Below are positions 1 to 8,456 of a stretch of DNA of 64,000 nt, one piece after another. A model generated the notes under the pieces. It saw only the letters and a program-made list of their open reading frames with translations. It ran no database searches and was not told the origin of the DNA. The position numbers and the translations under genes are program-made. Source of the stretch: Betaproteobacteria bacterium (GTDB taxonomy: Bacteria > Pseudomonadota > Gammaproteobacteria > Burkholderiales > Usitatibacteraceae); contig JADJSD010000003.1 in assembly GCA_016711875.1 (NCBI GenBank), positions 744,001-808,000 of the forward strand. The letters are read 5' to 3'. The stretch's first letter is position 1. Each line of letters opens with the position of its first letter.

Positions 1-26
1 CGCGCGAATCGCTCATCGCGGAAGGC

Positions 27-674
27 TCAGCGCTTGCCGGCGGCTGGCGTCCGGGCGGACTCGTCGAGCACGTCGGCGCCCTTGGGCGGCGTGAAGCGGA
101 AGAGCGCGGGATCCACCTTCGCGTTGGGCCTGAAGTCGACGAATCGCAGCACCGTTCGCCCGCCCAGGGCGTCCTCGAGTTCCATCGCGACCGGTACGCG
201 AGCCTTCATGCCCACGCGCACGCGCTCGAAACCCGTGTCCTTCTCCTTCGGCAGCGCCTCGAGCCAGTCGATGCCGTCCTTCGGGCCCGCGTCGCGCAGG
301 GTGAAGACCGCGGTGGCGTCCCCCCGCCCCGCGAGGAGCGCCGCGGGCGTCGCGGAAAGCGCGCGGTCCGCGGGGCGTACGGTGACCTGGTTCAGGTCCT
401 CGTCGTGGATCCAGAGCTTCGTGCCGTCGGCCACGATGAGGGTGCGCGCCGGCAAGGCGTACGCCCAGCGGAACTTGCCGGGACGCGAGAAGGCGAACTC
501 CCCTGCCGCCTTGTCCACCACCCGGCCGCGCGAATCGATCACCTGCTGCTCGAAGCGCGCGGTGGCGCTCGAGGCCGAGCCCGTGAAGGCGAGGAAGTCG
601 TCCACCGCGCCCGCCGTCGCGAGGGACGGGAGGCAGGCGGCGAGCGCCGCCCACAGCACGCGAAGGAAGTTCAC
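27..674 (-). CDS. lolA: Outer-membrane lipoprotein carrier protein LolA
   Basis: Periplasmic chaperone that takes lipoproteins from the LolCDE complex in the inner membrane and hands them to LolB at the outer membrane. The 215-residue product starts with a Sec signal peptide (about residues 1-21, hydrophobic core then ATA-G) and continues as the expected unclosed beta-barrel family sequence, including GKFRW and the DGTKLWIHD region. The start is a GTG that overlaps the ftsK stop codon by 4 bases, so translation is probably coupled to ftsK. The ftsK-lolA order is common in Proteobacteria. Full length for the family; confident call. Confidence 0.9.
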   Translation of the reverse strand: MNFLRVLWAALAACLPSLATAGAVDDFLAFTGSASSATARFEQQVIDSRGRVVDKAAGEFAFSRPGKFRWAYALPARTLIVADGTKLWIHDEDLNQVTVRPADRALSATPAALLAGRGDATAVFTLRDAGPKDGIDWLEALPKEKDTGFERVRVGMKARVPVAMELEDALGGRTVLRFVDFRPNAKVDPALFRFTPPKGADVLDESARTPAAGKR

Positions 675-2971
675 TTGTCCACCGTCCGGTTCGGCGCGAG
701 GATCTCGCGGTTGCCGTTGGAGGCCATGGACGACACGAGGCCCGCGCGCTCCATGTCCTCGATGAGCCGCGCGGCGCGGTTGTAGCCGATGCGCAGGTGC
801 CGCTGCACCAGCGAGATGGAGGCGCGGCGGTTCTGCAGCACGATCTGCACGGCCTGGTCGTAGAGCGGGTCCGCCTCGCCGGTGGCGCCGCCCTCGGCCG
901 GACCATCCGAATCCGCGGCCTCCGGATCGTCGAGGATGCCTTCGATGTAATGGGCCTCTCCCTGCTTCTTCAGGTGCTCGACCACGCGCTGCACCTCGGC
1001 ATCCGACACGTAGGCGCCGTGCACGCGCTGCGGATGCCCCGTGCCCGGGGGCAGGTAGAGCATGTCGCCCTGGCCCAGGAGGCTCTCGGCGCCCTGCTGG
1101 TCCAGGATCGTGCGCGAATCCACCTTGGCGGAGACCTGGAAGGCGACGCGCGTGGGCACGTTCGCCTTGATGAGGCCCGTGATCACGTCGACCGAGGGGC
1201 GCTGCGTCGCGAGGATCAGGTGGATGCCCGAGGCGCGCGACTTCTGCGCCAGGCGCGCGATGAGCTCCTCGACCTTCTTGCCGGCGACCATCATGAGGTC
1301 CGCCAGCTCGTCGATGACCACGACGATGAGCGGCAGCTCCTCGAGATCCTCGGGGCTGTCGGGCGTGAGGCTGAACGGGTGCTTGAGCGGCTGCTTCTTC
1401 TCGATCGCCTCGCGGATCTTCGCGTTGTAGCCGGCGAGGTTCCTCACCGACACCGTCGACATCAGCTTGTAGCGCCGGTCCATCTCGACCACGCACCAGT
1501 GCAGCGCAGCCGCGGCGTGTCGCATGTCCGTCACCACCGGCGCGAGCAGGTGCGGGATGCCCTCGTAGACGGAAAGCTCGAGCATCTTCGGGTCGACCAG
1601 GATGAGCCGCACCTCGCTCGCCGTCGACTTGTAGACGAGCGAGAGGATCATCGCGTTGATCGCGACGGACTTGCCCGAGCCCGTGGTGCCCGCGACGAGC
1701 AGGTGCGGCATGCGCGCGAGATCCGCCACCACCGGCTTGCCGGTGATGTCCTTTCCCATGGCCATCGTGAGGCGCGAGTGCATGTCGGCATAGGCCTGGG
1801 AGCCCACGATCTCCGACAGGCGCACGATCTCGCGCTTCGCGTTGGGAATCTCGAGGCCCATGGACGAGGTGCCGGGGATCGTCTCGACCACGCGGATGGA
1901 GGTGACGGAGAGCGCCCGGGCGAGGTCGCGGCCCAGGTTCACCACCTGCGCGCCCTTCACCCCCACCGCGGGCTCGATCTCGTAACGCGTGATGACCGGG
2001 CCGGGATAGGCGGCGAGCACCTTCACCTGCACGTTGAAGTCGAGGAACTTGCGTTCGATGAGGCGCGACGTGTACTCGAGCGTCTCGGCGGTCGGGCGTT
2101 CCACGTGCGAATCGGCGGGATCGAGGAGCGCCACGGGCGGCAGCGGCGAATCGGGCAGGTCCGCGAAGAGGGGCACCTGCCGCTCCTTCGCCACGCGTTC
2201 GCTCTTCGCGATCGCGACCTCGGGCATCTCGATCCGCAGGGGCTCGTGGTCTTCGAGAATCTTGCGCGTTTCCTCGACCTTCTCCTCGCGAGCCTGCGCC
2301 GCGATCTGCCCGGCCTCGCGGTCGCGCTTCGCTTCCAGGCGCGAGCGGGCCATGCCGAAGAGCGACTCGACCCCGGCGCCCAGCTTGCCCGCGAAGCGGA
2401 TCCAGGAAAGGCCCGTGAAGACGCTGAAGGCGGCCAGGACGATCGCGATGAGCACGAGGGTCGCACCGGTGAAGCCGAGCGCGGCGCGCGCCGGGGCCTC
2501 GCACAGCACGCCCACGAGACCGCCGGGATCGAAGGGCAGCGGCGCCTTGTGCGAATGGAAGCGCATGGCCTCGAGCGCGGCGCTCGAGACGATGAGGACG
2601 GCGAAACCCGCGAGCGAGGCCGCGAGGCTGCGCCGGTCGACGATTTCCCAGGTCTCGACGCGCGCGTAGAGGCGCAGCACGCCCCAGGCCGCCAGGAGCA
2701 CCCACCACCACGCGGAGACGCCGAACAGGTAGAGCAACGCCTCGGCGAGCCAGGCGCCGACGCCACCGGCGCGATTGCGGACGGCTTCGCCCGTGCCGCT
2801 GTTGAACGGACCCGGGTCGTCGGGGTGGAAGGATCCGAGCGCGAGGGCCAGGTAGGCGCCGACGGCGGCGGCGAGGATCCAGCCGGCCTCGCGCAGGACG
2901 CGGGCGAGGCGGGGGTCGGCGGGTGCGGGGGGCGTCTGGGAGGAGGAGGCGGCCATCGGGCGGAGCGGCAT
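671..2971 (-). CDS. ftsK: DNA translocase FtsK
   Basis: Membrane-anchored hexameric motor that pumps chromosomal DNA at the division septum and activates XerCD at dif. The 766-residue product has four N-terminal membrane segments (roughly residues 27-50, 79-103, 117-137, 165-190), a linker, then the RecA-like motor with Walker A GTTGSGKS near residue 428 and Walker B LILVDPK. It ends with the winged-helix gamma domain that reads KOPS sites (about residues 690-760). The linker is short, as in SpoIIIE-like and betaproteobacterial forms rather than E. coli FtsK. An alternative ATG at 2956 (MAASSSQ) may be the real start, because a TATAAT box lies only 10 bases upstream of the first ATG. Confidence 0.95.
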   Translation of the reverse strand: MPLRPMAASSSQTPPAPADPRLARVLREAGWILAAAVGAYLALALGSFHPDDPGPFNSGTGEAVRNRAGGVGAWLAEALLYLFGVSAWWWVLLAAWGVLRLYARVETWEIVDRRSLAASLAGFAVLIVSSAALEAMRFHSHKAPLPFDPGGLVGVLCEAPARAALGFTGATLVLIAIVLAAFSVFTGLSWIRFAGKLGAGVESLFGMARSRLEAKRDREAGQIAAQAREEKVEETRKILEDHEPLRIEMPEVAIAKSERVAKERQVPLFADLPDSPLPPVALLDPADSHVERPTAETLEYTSRLIERKFLDFNVQVKVLAAYPGPVITRYEIEPAVGVKGAQVVNLGRDLARALSVTSIRVVETIPGTSSMGLEIPNAKREIVRLSEIVGSQAYADMHSRLTMAMGKDITGKPVVADLARMPHLLVAGTTGSGKSVAINAMILSLVYKSTASEVRLILVDPKMLELSVYEGIPHLLAPVVTDMRHAAAALHWCVVEMDRRYKLMSTVSVRNLAGYNAKIREAIEKKQPLKHPFSLTPDSPEDLEELPLIVVVIDELADLMMVAGKKVEELIARLAQKSRASGIHLILATQRPSVDVITGLIKANVPTRVAFQVSAKVDSRTILDQQGAESLLGQGDMLYLPPGTGHPQRVHGAYVSDAEVQRVVEHLKKQGEAHYIEGILDDPEAADSDGPAEGGATGEADPLYDQAVQIVLQNRRASISLVQRHLRIGYNRAARLIEDMERAGLVSSMASNGNREILAPNRTVDK

Positions 2972-2981
2972 GCGATGGCGG

Positions 2982-2987
2982 ATTATA
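2982..2987 (-). promoter_or_regulatory. Candidate -10 box of ftsK-lolA
   Basis: A perfect TATAAT on the minus strand in the 31-base gap between the crp-like gene and ftsK. There is no good -35 hexamer 16-18 bases upstream. If used, the transcript would begin almost at the first ftsK ATG, which favours the in-frame ATG at 2956. Confidence 0.4.
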
Positions 2988-3002
2988 GGCGCTCGGGGCG
3001 CC

Positions 3003-3695
3003 CTACAGCGACGGCGGGAGCTCGCGATTGATGATCGTGATCGACTTCGACTCCACCGAAATGAAGCCGCGGTCCGACAGGTCCTTCAGGATCCGGTTCA
3101 CCATCTCGCGCGAGGCGCCGACCATGTTGGCGATGTCCTGCTGCGAGAGCTTCTCGCTCACCACCAGCTGCCCGTTCTTGTTCACCGCCAGCTCGAGCAG
3201 CGTGCTCGCCACCCGCCCGTAGACGTCCATGAGGGCAAGGGTTCCGATCTTGCGGTCCGCCTCGCGCACGCGCTGGGCCAGCACGCGCAGCACCATGTTC
3301 GCGATGCGCGGCGCGCGCTCGACGCAGGCCTCGAACGCCGCGTGCGTGAGCACGAGGAGGGTCGAGGCCTCCTGCGTGGTGACCGAAGCCGACCGCGGCT
3401 GCTGGTCGATCATCGCCATCTCGCCGAAGAAGTGGCCGGGGCCCAGGAGCTTCAGGATGATCTCGCGCCCGTCCTCGTCGCCGATGAACACCTTCACCCG
3501 GCCCGACTCGATCATGTAGAGCGAGTCGCCGATCTCGCCCTCGGTGAGGACGACGGCGTTCTTCGGATAGGACTTCTCGATGGCCAGGGACCGGATCACG
3601 TCCAGTTCCTGGTCGTTCATCTGCGTGAAGAAAGGGACGGCCTTGAGCGCCTGGGTACGCTCACCGACCTGCGGCTTGGAATTGTGAGTGGCCAT
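3003..3695 (-). CDS. Crp/Fnr-family transcriptional regulator, CRP-like
   Basis: Cyclic-nucleotide-type regulator of 230 residues. The N-terminal cNMP-binding beta-roll (about residues 20-140) holds a phosphate-binding cassette FGEMAMIDQQPRSA in which the Glu and the Arg-Ser pair that contact cAMP in E. coli CRP are kept. The C-terminal helix-turn-helix reads SQQDIANMVGASREMVNRIL. The N-terminal cysteine cluster of oxygen-sensing FNR is absent, so I infer a CRP/Vfr-like protein rather than FNR. The ATG at 3695 begins the conserved family sequence; an upstream in-frame extension is possible but lacks family resemblance. It is divergent from trxB. Ligand and regulon cannot be read here. Confidence 0.85.
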   Translation of the reverse strand: MATHNSKPQVGERTQALKAVPFFTQMNDQELDVIRSLAIEKSYPKNAVVLTEGEIGDSLYMIESGRVKVFIGDEDGREIILKLLGPGHFFGEMAMIDQQPRSASVTTQEASTLLVLTHAAFEACVERAPRIANMVLRVLAQRVREADRKIGTLALMDVYGRVASTLLELAVNKNGQLVVSEKLSQQDIANMVGASREMVNRILKDLSDRGFISVESKSITIINRELPPSL

Positions 3696-3813
3696 GGCCG
3701 AAAGGATCTCTTGAAAAGCCTTTATTGTCAAACGCTTAAGGCAGCCCCCCGTGGGGGTGCGATAATTGCGCCCCATGCGGCTTCCTCGCCGCGGCCACCC
3801 CCCTTCCGCGACC
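3696..3813. promoter_or_regulatory. Divergent crp-like/trxB intergenic region
   Basis: On the minus strand a consensus TTGACA (3726-3731) points to the crp-like gene, with only a weak GATCCT 17 bases downstream. On the plus strand GATAAT (3761-3766) is a fair -10 for trxB, but no convincing -35 is seen. The placement near both starts is suggestive only. Confidence 0.35.
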
Positions 3814-4767
3814 ATGACCACCCGCCACAGCCGCCTGCTCATCCTCGGGTCCGGCCCGGCCGGCTACACCGCCGCCGTCTACGCCGCCCGCGCCAACCTG
3901 AAGCCCGTCCTCATCACCGGCCTTGCCCAGGGCGGCCAGCTCATGACGACCACCGAGGTCGACAACTGGCCGGCCGATTTCGCCGGCGTCCAGGGCCCGG
4001 AACTCATGGAACGCTTCCAGAAGCATGCCGAGCGCTTCGAGACCGAGCTCATCTTCGACCACATCCACACGGCGAAGCTCACGGAAAAGCCCATCACGCT
4101 CCTCGGCGATTCCGGCACCTACACCTGCGATGCGCTCATCATCGCCACCGGCGCCTCCGCCATGTACCTGGGACTCGATTCCGAGCAGGCCTTCATGGGC
4201 AAGGGCGTCTCGGGCTGCGCCACCTGCGACGGGTTCTTCTACAAGAACCAGGACGTCGCCGTGGTGGGCGGCGGCAACACCGCCGTGGAGGAAGCGCTCT
4301 ACCTGTCCAACATCGCCCGGCACGTCACCGTGGTCCATCGCCGCGACAAGTTCCGCGCCGAGCGGATCATGCAGGACAAGCTCTTCGCGAAGGAAAGGGA
4401 AGGCAAGGTCACGATCGCGTGGAACCACCAGCTCGACGAGGTGCTCGGGGACAAGTCCGGCGTGACCGGCGTGCGCCTCAAGTCCACGACGGACGGCGCG
4501 ACGCGCGAGGTGAAGGTCACGGGCTGCTTCATCGCCATCGGCCACAAGCCGAACACCGACCTCTTCGAAGGGCAGCTCGAGATGAAGGGCGGCTACATCG
4601 TCACGAAGACCGGCCTGGAGGGCAACGCCACCGCGACCAGCATTCCCGGCGTGTTCGCCGCCGGCGACGTGCAGGACCACGTCTACCGCCAGGCCGTGAC
4701 CAGCGCGGCGACCGGCTGCATGGCCGCGCTCGACGCCGACCGCTTCCTGGAGAGCCTCGCCGCTTGA
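3814..4767 (+). CDS. trxB: Thioredoxin reductase TrxB
   Basis: Flavoprotein that passes electrons from NADPH to thioredoxin in the cytosol. The 317-residue product has the FAD-binding GSGPAGYTAAVYAARA at about residues 10-25, the redox pair in GCATCDGF (Cys135 and Cys138), the NADPH motif GGGNTAVEEAL near residue 153 and the C-terminal FAD motif GVFAAGDVQD. I chose ATG 3814 because it gives the standard family start (MTTRHSRLLILGSGPAG). An in-frame ATG at 3775 would add 13 residues without homology. The stop overlaps the next gene's TTG start, so trxB may lead a coupled operon running into the arn genes. Confidence 0.95.
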   Translation: MTTRHSRLLILGSGPAGYTAAVYAARANLKPVLITGLAQGGQLMTTTEVDNWPADFAGVQGPELMERFQKHAERFETELIFDHIHTAKLTEKPITLLGDSGTYTCDALIIATGASAMYLGLDSEQAFMGKGVSGCATCDGFFYKNQDVAVVGGGNTAVEEALYLSNIARHVTVVHRRDKFRAERIMQDKLFAKEREGKVTIAWNHQLDEVLGDKSGVTGVRLKSTTDGATREVKVTGCFIAIGHKPNTDLFEGQLEMKGGYIVTKTGLEGNATATSIPGVFAAGDVQDHVYRQAVTSAATGCMAALDADRFLESLAA

Positions 4768-5321
4768 AGCTGCCCCGGCCGGCTGCGCCGCCGGAACCCG
4801 ACGACGCGGAGCTCTTTCGCCGGGAGATGCGCGGCGTGGAGCCGGCGCGGCCCCACAACCGCGCGCTGCCGCGCGTCGCCCCGCCCCCGCCCATCCCGGT
4901 GAAGCGCCTGGAGGACGAGCGCCTCGTGCTCCAGGAACTCGCGCGGCTCGCGTGCCCGATCGACGACATCGAGATCGAGGAAGACCACGCGTTCCTGCGC
5001 CCGGGGCTGCCGCGCGACGTGATCCGCAAGCTCCGCCGCTCCCACTGGGTGGTGCAGGACGAGATCGACCTGCACGGGCTCACGGGCGACGAGGCCGCCC
5101 TTCGCACCGCGGCCTTCCTGGCCGATTGCGGCAAGCGCGGCCTTCGCTGCCTGCGCATCGTCCACGGCAAGGGGCTCGGCTCGAGGAATCGCGAGCCGGT
5201 CCTGAAGGGCCGCATCCGCAAGCTCCTCGCCCGCCGCGCCGAGGTACTCGCGTATGCCGAGCCCCGGGCCTCCGACGGCGGATCCGGCGCCGTCATCGTC
5301 CTGCTCGAGGCGAGATCGTGA
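4764..5321 (+). CDS. Smr-domain (MutS2 C-terminal-like) endonuclease family protein
   Basis: A 185-residue protein with an N-terminal Pro/Arg-rich linker and a C-terminal Smr domain, seen as DLHGLT (residues 102-107) and the loop LRIVHGKGLGS. Stand-alone Smr proteins of this length are DNA- or RNA-nicking nucleases; the exact substrate of this group is unsettled. The start is taken as the TTG that overlaps the trxB stop by 4 bases. The ATG at about 4827 would give a shorter protein that keeps the Smr domain. The stop overlaps the GTG of arnT by 4 bases, continuing the chain of coupled genes. No functional link to Ara4N synthesis is known. Confidence 0.8.
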   Translation: MKLPRPAAPPEPDDAELFRREMRGVEPARPHNRALPRVAPPPPIPVKRLEDERLVLQELARLACPIDDIEIEEDHAFLRPGLPRDVIRKLRRSHWVVQDEIDLHGLTGDEAALRTAAFLADCGKRGLRCLRIVHGKGLGSRNREPVLKGRIRKLLARRAEVLAYAEPRASDGGSGAVIVLLEARS

Positions 5322-6952
5322 CCCTGCGGCGCGTTGCGCTCGCGCTCCTCGCCGCCCTGGCGCTCTTCGTGGCGATCGACAACATGGAGCGCCCGCTCGC
5401 GAACCCGGACGAGGGCCGGTACTCCGAGATCTCGCGCGAGATGGCCGCGAGCGGCGACTGGGTGACCCCGCGCCTGAACGGCCTCAAGTACTTCGAGAAG
5501 CCGCCGCTGCAGTACTGGGCGAGCGCGGCGTCCTTCCGGCTCTTCGGCGAGAACGAGTACGCCGCCCGCGCGTACACGATGCTCTGCGCGTTCGTGGCCC
5601 TCCTCGCCGTCTTCGTCACCGCCCGCCGATTCATCGGGGGCGATGGCGCCCTCGTCGCCGCCGGCGTGCTGCTCTCGAGCCCCTACTTCCTCGGCCTGGG
5701 CGGCGTCGTGACCCTCGACATGGGGCTCACGGCCTGGACAACCGTGACGGCGTGTGCCTTCCTCCTGGCGATGGGCGAGGTGCGACCCGGCTGGCGGCGC
5801 GCCTGGATGCTCGTCGCGTGGGCGGGCATGGCCCTGGCCGTGCTCTCGAAGGGCCTCATCGGCATCGTCTTCCCCGGCGCCGCCCTCTTCCTGCATGGCC
5901 TCGTGCACCGCGACTGGCGCCTGCTCGCGCGGCTCGAATGGGCGCGCGGGCTCGCGCTGTTCCTGCTGGTCGCGGCGCCCTGGTTCGTGCTGGTCTCGCG
6001 CGCCAACCCGGAGTTCGCGCATTTCTTCTTCGTGCACGAGCACTTCGAGCGCTTCCTCACCACCTCGCACCGGCGCACCGAGCCGCCGTGGTTCTTCGTG
6101 CCCATCCTGTTCGCGGGTTTCCTGCCCTGGATGCTCGCGCTCCTGCCGGCGGCATGGGACGGGTGGCGGCGCGAGGCCGTGCGCACGGAGTTCCCGTGGC
6201 GACGCTTCGCGCTGCTGTGGAGCGGCTTCATCTTCCTCTTCTTCAGCGCCTCGGGATCGAAGCTGCCGGCCTACCTGCTGCCGGTCTTCCCCCTCCTCGC
6301 GCTCGTGCTCGCCGACTGGCTCGTGCGCGTCCCGCCTGAGCGCCTCTGGAAGTACGTCGCGCCGGTCGCGATCCTGATGGTCGCGGTGATCGCGGCCGCC
6401 TGGGGAATGCCCGAGCGCACGAAGAGCGCGTGGACACGCGAGCTCTACCTCGCCGCGCGCCCCGGGATCGTGGCCGGCCTCGCCTTCCTCGCCGCGGGCC
6501 TCGCCTTCGGTGCATGGCGGCTTCGCGCGGGCCGCAAGGCCGTGGGGCTCGTCGCCATCGTGGCCGCCTCCCTCGCCTTCATCGATTTCGTGGAGGACGG
6601 CTACGAGCGCCTGTCGCCGCGCCAGTCCGGCAAGCAGGCGGCCGGCGTGCTTCGGCCGCACCTCTCCCCGGGCACGCGCATCTACGCCGTCGAGATCTAC
6701 GACCAGTCGCTGCCCTTCTACCTCGGGCGCACGGTCACGCTCGTGAACTACGTCGACGAGTTCGCCCTGGGCCTCGCGCAGCAGCCGGGCCTCGCCCTGC
6801 CCACCCTCGAGGCCTTCGCCGAGGATTGGGTGCGCCCCGGGGGAGCGGTGGCTATAATCCAGCCAGACCTCTACGAGAAGCTCACCCAGCAGGGCCTCGC
6901 GATGACCCTCCTCGCGCGCGACGAGCGCCGCGCCCTCGTGAAAAAACCGTGA
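5318..6952 (+). CDS. arnT: ArnT-like lipid A 4-amino-4-deoxy-L-arabinose transferase (GT83)
   Basis: Inner-membrane glycosyltransferase that moves L-Ara4N (or a related sugar) from undecaprenyl phosphate to lipid A on the periplasmic face, lowering affinity for polymyxin and other cationic peptides. The 544-residue product has about a dozen membrane segments and the diagnostic first periplasmic loop PDEGRYSEISREMAASGDW, followed by the FEKPPLQYW motif. The C-terminal soluble part (about residues 430-544) is present. The GTG start overlaps the upstream stop by 4 bases. The family also includes PMT-like enzymes with other donors, but neighbouring arnB, arnC and arnA support the Ara4N role. Confidence 0.9.
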   Translation: MTLRRVALALLAALALFVAIDNMERPLANPDEGRYSEISREMAASGDWVTPRLNGLKYFEKPPLQYWASAASFRLFGENEYAARAYTMLCAFVALLAVFVTARRFIGGDGALVAAGVLLSSPYFLGLGGVVTLDMGLTAWTTVTACAFLLAMGEVRPGWRRAWMLVAWAGMALAVLSKGLIGIVFPGAALFLHGLVHRDWRLLARLEWARGLALFLLVAAPWFVLVSRANPEFAHFFFVHEHFERFLTTSHRRTEPPWFFVPILFAGFLPWMLALLPAAWDGWRREAVRTEFPWRRFALLWSGFIFLFFSASGSKLPAYLLPVFPLLALVLADWLVRVPPERLWKYVAPVAILMVAVIAAAWGMPERTKSAWTRELYLAARPGIVAGLAFLAAGLAFGAWRLRAGRKAVGLVAIVAASLAFIDFVEDGYERLSPRQSGKQAAGVLRPHLSPGTRIYAVEIYDQSLPFYLGRTVTLVNYVDEFALGLAQQPGLALPTLEAFAEDWVRPGGAVAIIQPDLYEKLTQQGLAMTLLARDERRALVKKP

Positions 6953-7320
6953 ACGCCGTCTCCTTCAGCCTCGTGCTCGCGGGCGTACTGCTCAACGCGG
7001 CCGCGCAACTCCTCCTCAAGGCCGGCACCAACCGCATCGGGGAGTTCGCCTTCTCGCTCGAGAACCTGGCGCCCATCGGGGCGAAGGTCGCCACGAGCCC
7101 GCCCATCCTCGCGGGCCTCGCCTGCTACGCGGTGAGCGTCGTGGTCTGGATCATGGCCCTGTCTCGCGTGCCGGTGAGCGTGGCCTACCCGATGCTCTCG
7201 ATCGGCTACGTCGTGAACGCGATCGCCGCCTGGGCGCTCTTCGGCGAGTCGCTCGCGATGCAAAAGCTCGTGGGCATCGGCTTCATCGTGATCGGCGTCT
7301 TCCTGGTGGCGCGTTCGTGA
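6949..7320 (+). CDS. arnE: ArnE-like small multidrug-resistance-type flippase subunit
   Basis: A 123-residue EamA/SMR-fold membrane protein with four predicted helices. In enteric bacteria ArnE and ArnF form the flippase that carries undecaprenyl-phosphate-L-Ara4N across the inner membrane. Features are the first helix NAAAQLLLKAGTNRIG, with the conserved Lys of this subgroup, and SVAYPMLSIGYVVNA in helix 3. The GTG start overlaps the arnT stop. Only one such subunit is seen here; no arnF follows, so it may act as a homodimer or with a partner elsewhere. The role is inferred mainly from its position between arnT and arnB. Confidence 0.75.
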   Translation: MNAVSFSLVLAGVLLNAAAQLLLKAGTNRIGEFAFSLENLAPIGAKVATSPPILAGLACYAVSVVVWIMALSRVPVSVAYPMLSIGYVVNAIAAWALFGESLAMQKLVGIGFIVIGVFLVARS

Positions 7321-8456
7321 GCCTGCCCTACCTGCCCTTCGCGCGCCCGACGATCGACGCGGCGATGATCGCCGCCGTGGGCGAGACCCTCGCCTCGCGC
7401 TGGATCGCGAGCGGGCCGCAGGTGGCCGCGTTCGAGGCGGCGCTGTCGGCCTTCCTCGGCGGCCGGCCCGTGCGCACCCTCACCTCCGCCACCGGCGCGA
7501 TGGAAGTCGCGCTCGAGCTCCTGGGCGTGGGTCCCGGCGACGAGGTCATCGTTCCGGCACAGACCTTCTTCGCCGCGGCCAACGTGGTCGAGCGCGTCGG
7601 CGCCCGCACGATCTTCGTCGACGTGGACCTCCTCACGCGCAACATCGACCTCGCGGCGGCCGCGGCGGCGGTCACGCCGCGCACGAAAGTGCTCGCGCCG
7701 ACGCACTACAACGCCCCGCTCGATCCGCTGGCCCTCGCCGACTTCGCGAAGCTTCACGGCGTGCGGGTGATCGAGGATGCCGCGCTCGCCATCGGCTCCC
7801 ACGCCGGCGGCAGTCCCGTGGGCGCCCGGGGCGACCTCGTTTCCTTCAGCTTCCACCCCAACAAGAACATGACCACCATCGAAGGCGGCGCCCTCGTGGT
7901 GAACGACGCGGACGAGGCGGCCCGGGTGGAGCGCCTGCGCTTCCACGGTATCCGCCGGAACCCGGACGGAACGCGCGACGTCGAAGTTGCGGGGGGCAAG
8001 TACAACCTCTCGGACGTCGCGGCCCGGCTGGGTCTCGCCCAGCTGGAGCACCTGAGCGCCTGGTGTAGCGCCCGCGCGCGCCTGGCGGAACTCTATTTCG
8101 AGGCGTTCGCCGACGACGAGCTCCTTCCGCCCGAACGGCTGCCCCTGCGCGAGAATCCCGGCCACAGCTGGAACATGTTCACCGTCCTGCTGCCGCTCGG
8201 GCAGATGGCGATGGACCGCAAGGCCTTCATGGACGCGCTGCACGCCGAGGGCATCGGCACGGGCCTTTCCTACGAGGCCGTGCACCTCACGACGCTCTTC
8301 CGCAGCCGCGGCTGGCGCGAAGGCCGGTTTCCGGTGGCCGAGCGCATCGGCCGCGAGACGCTGACCCTGCCCCTGTTTCCCGAGATGACCGAGTCCGACG
8401 TGGCGCGCGTGGCCGGCGCGGTACGCCGCCTCCTGCGGACGAACCCGAAGCCATGA
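7317..8456 (+). CDS. arnB: UDP-4-amino-4-deoxy-L-arabinose aminotransferase ArnB (DegT/DnrJ/EryC1)
   Basis: PLP enzyme that converts UDP-4-ketopentose to UDP-L-Ara4N with glutamate as amino donor. The 379-residue product belongs to the sugar aminotransferase family: IASGPQVAAFE near the N-terminus, VIVPAQTFFAAANVV, the VIEDAALAIGS motif with the PLP-ring Asp, and the Schiff-base Lys183 in SFHPNKNMTTIEGG. The GTG start overlaps arnE and the stop overlaps arnC, so it is part of a coupled transcript. Family members act on several UDP-keto-sugars; the assignment leans on the neighbouring arnA decarboxylase, which makes the ArnB substrate. Confidence 0.88.
   Translation: MSLPYLPFARPTIDAAMIAAVGETLASRWIASGPQVAAFEAALSAFLGGRPVRTLTSATGAMEVALELLGVGPGDEVIVPAQTFFAAANVVERVGARTIFVDVDLLTRNIDLAAAAAAVTPRTKVLAPTHYNAPLDPLALADFAKLHGVRVIEDAALAIGSHAGGSPVGARGDLVSFSFHPNKNMTTIEGGALVVNDADEAARVERLRFHGIRRNPDGTRDVEVAGGKYNLSDVAARLGLAQLEHLSAWCSARARLAELYFEAFADDELLPPERLPLRENPGHSWNMFTVLLPLGQMAMDRKAFMDALHAEGIGTGLSYEAVHLTTLFRSRGWREGRFPVAERIGRETLTLPLFPEMTESDVARVAGAVRRLLRTNPKP

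Noticed and set aside
797..3031. A 744-codon open frame on the plus strand opposite ftsK
   Set aside because: It is the antisense shadow of ftsK in very GC-rich DNA, rich in His, Arg and Asp, with no recognisable domain. The same applies to other long frames opposite rpsA, gyrA and the arn genes.
6853..6860. TATAAT-like sequence before arnE
   Set aside because: It lies well inside the arnT coding region, has no -35, and the genes overlap, so chance occurrence is more likely.
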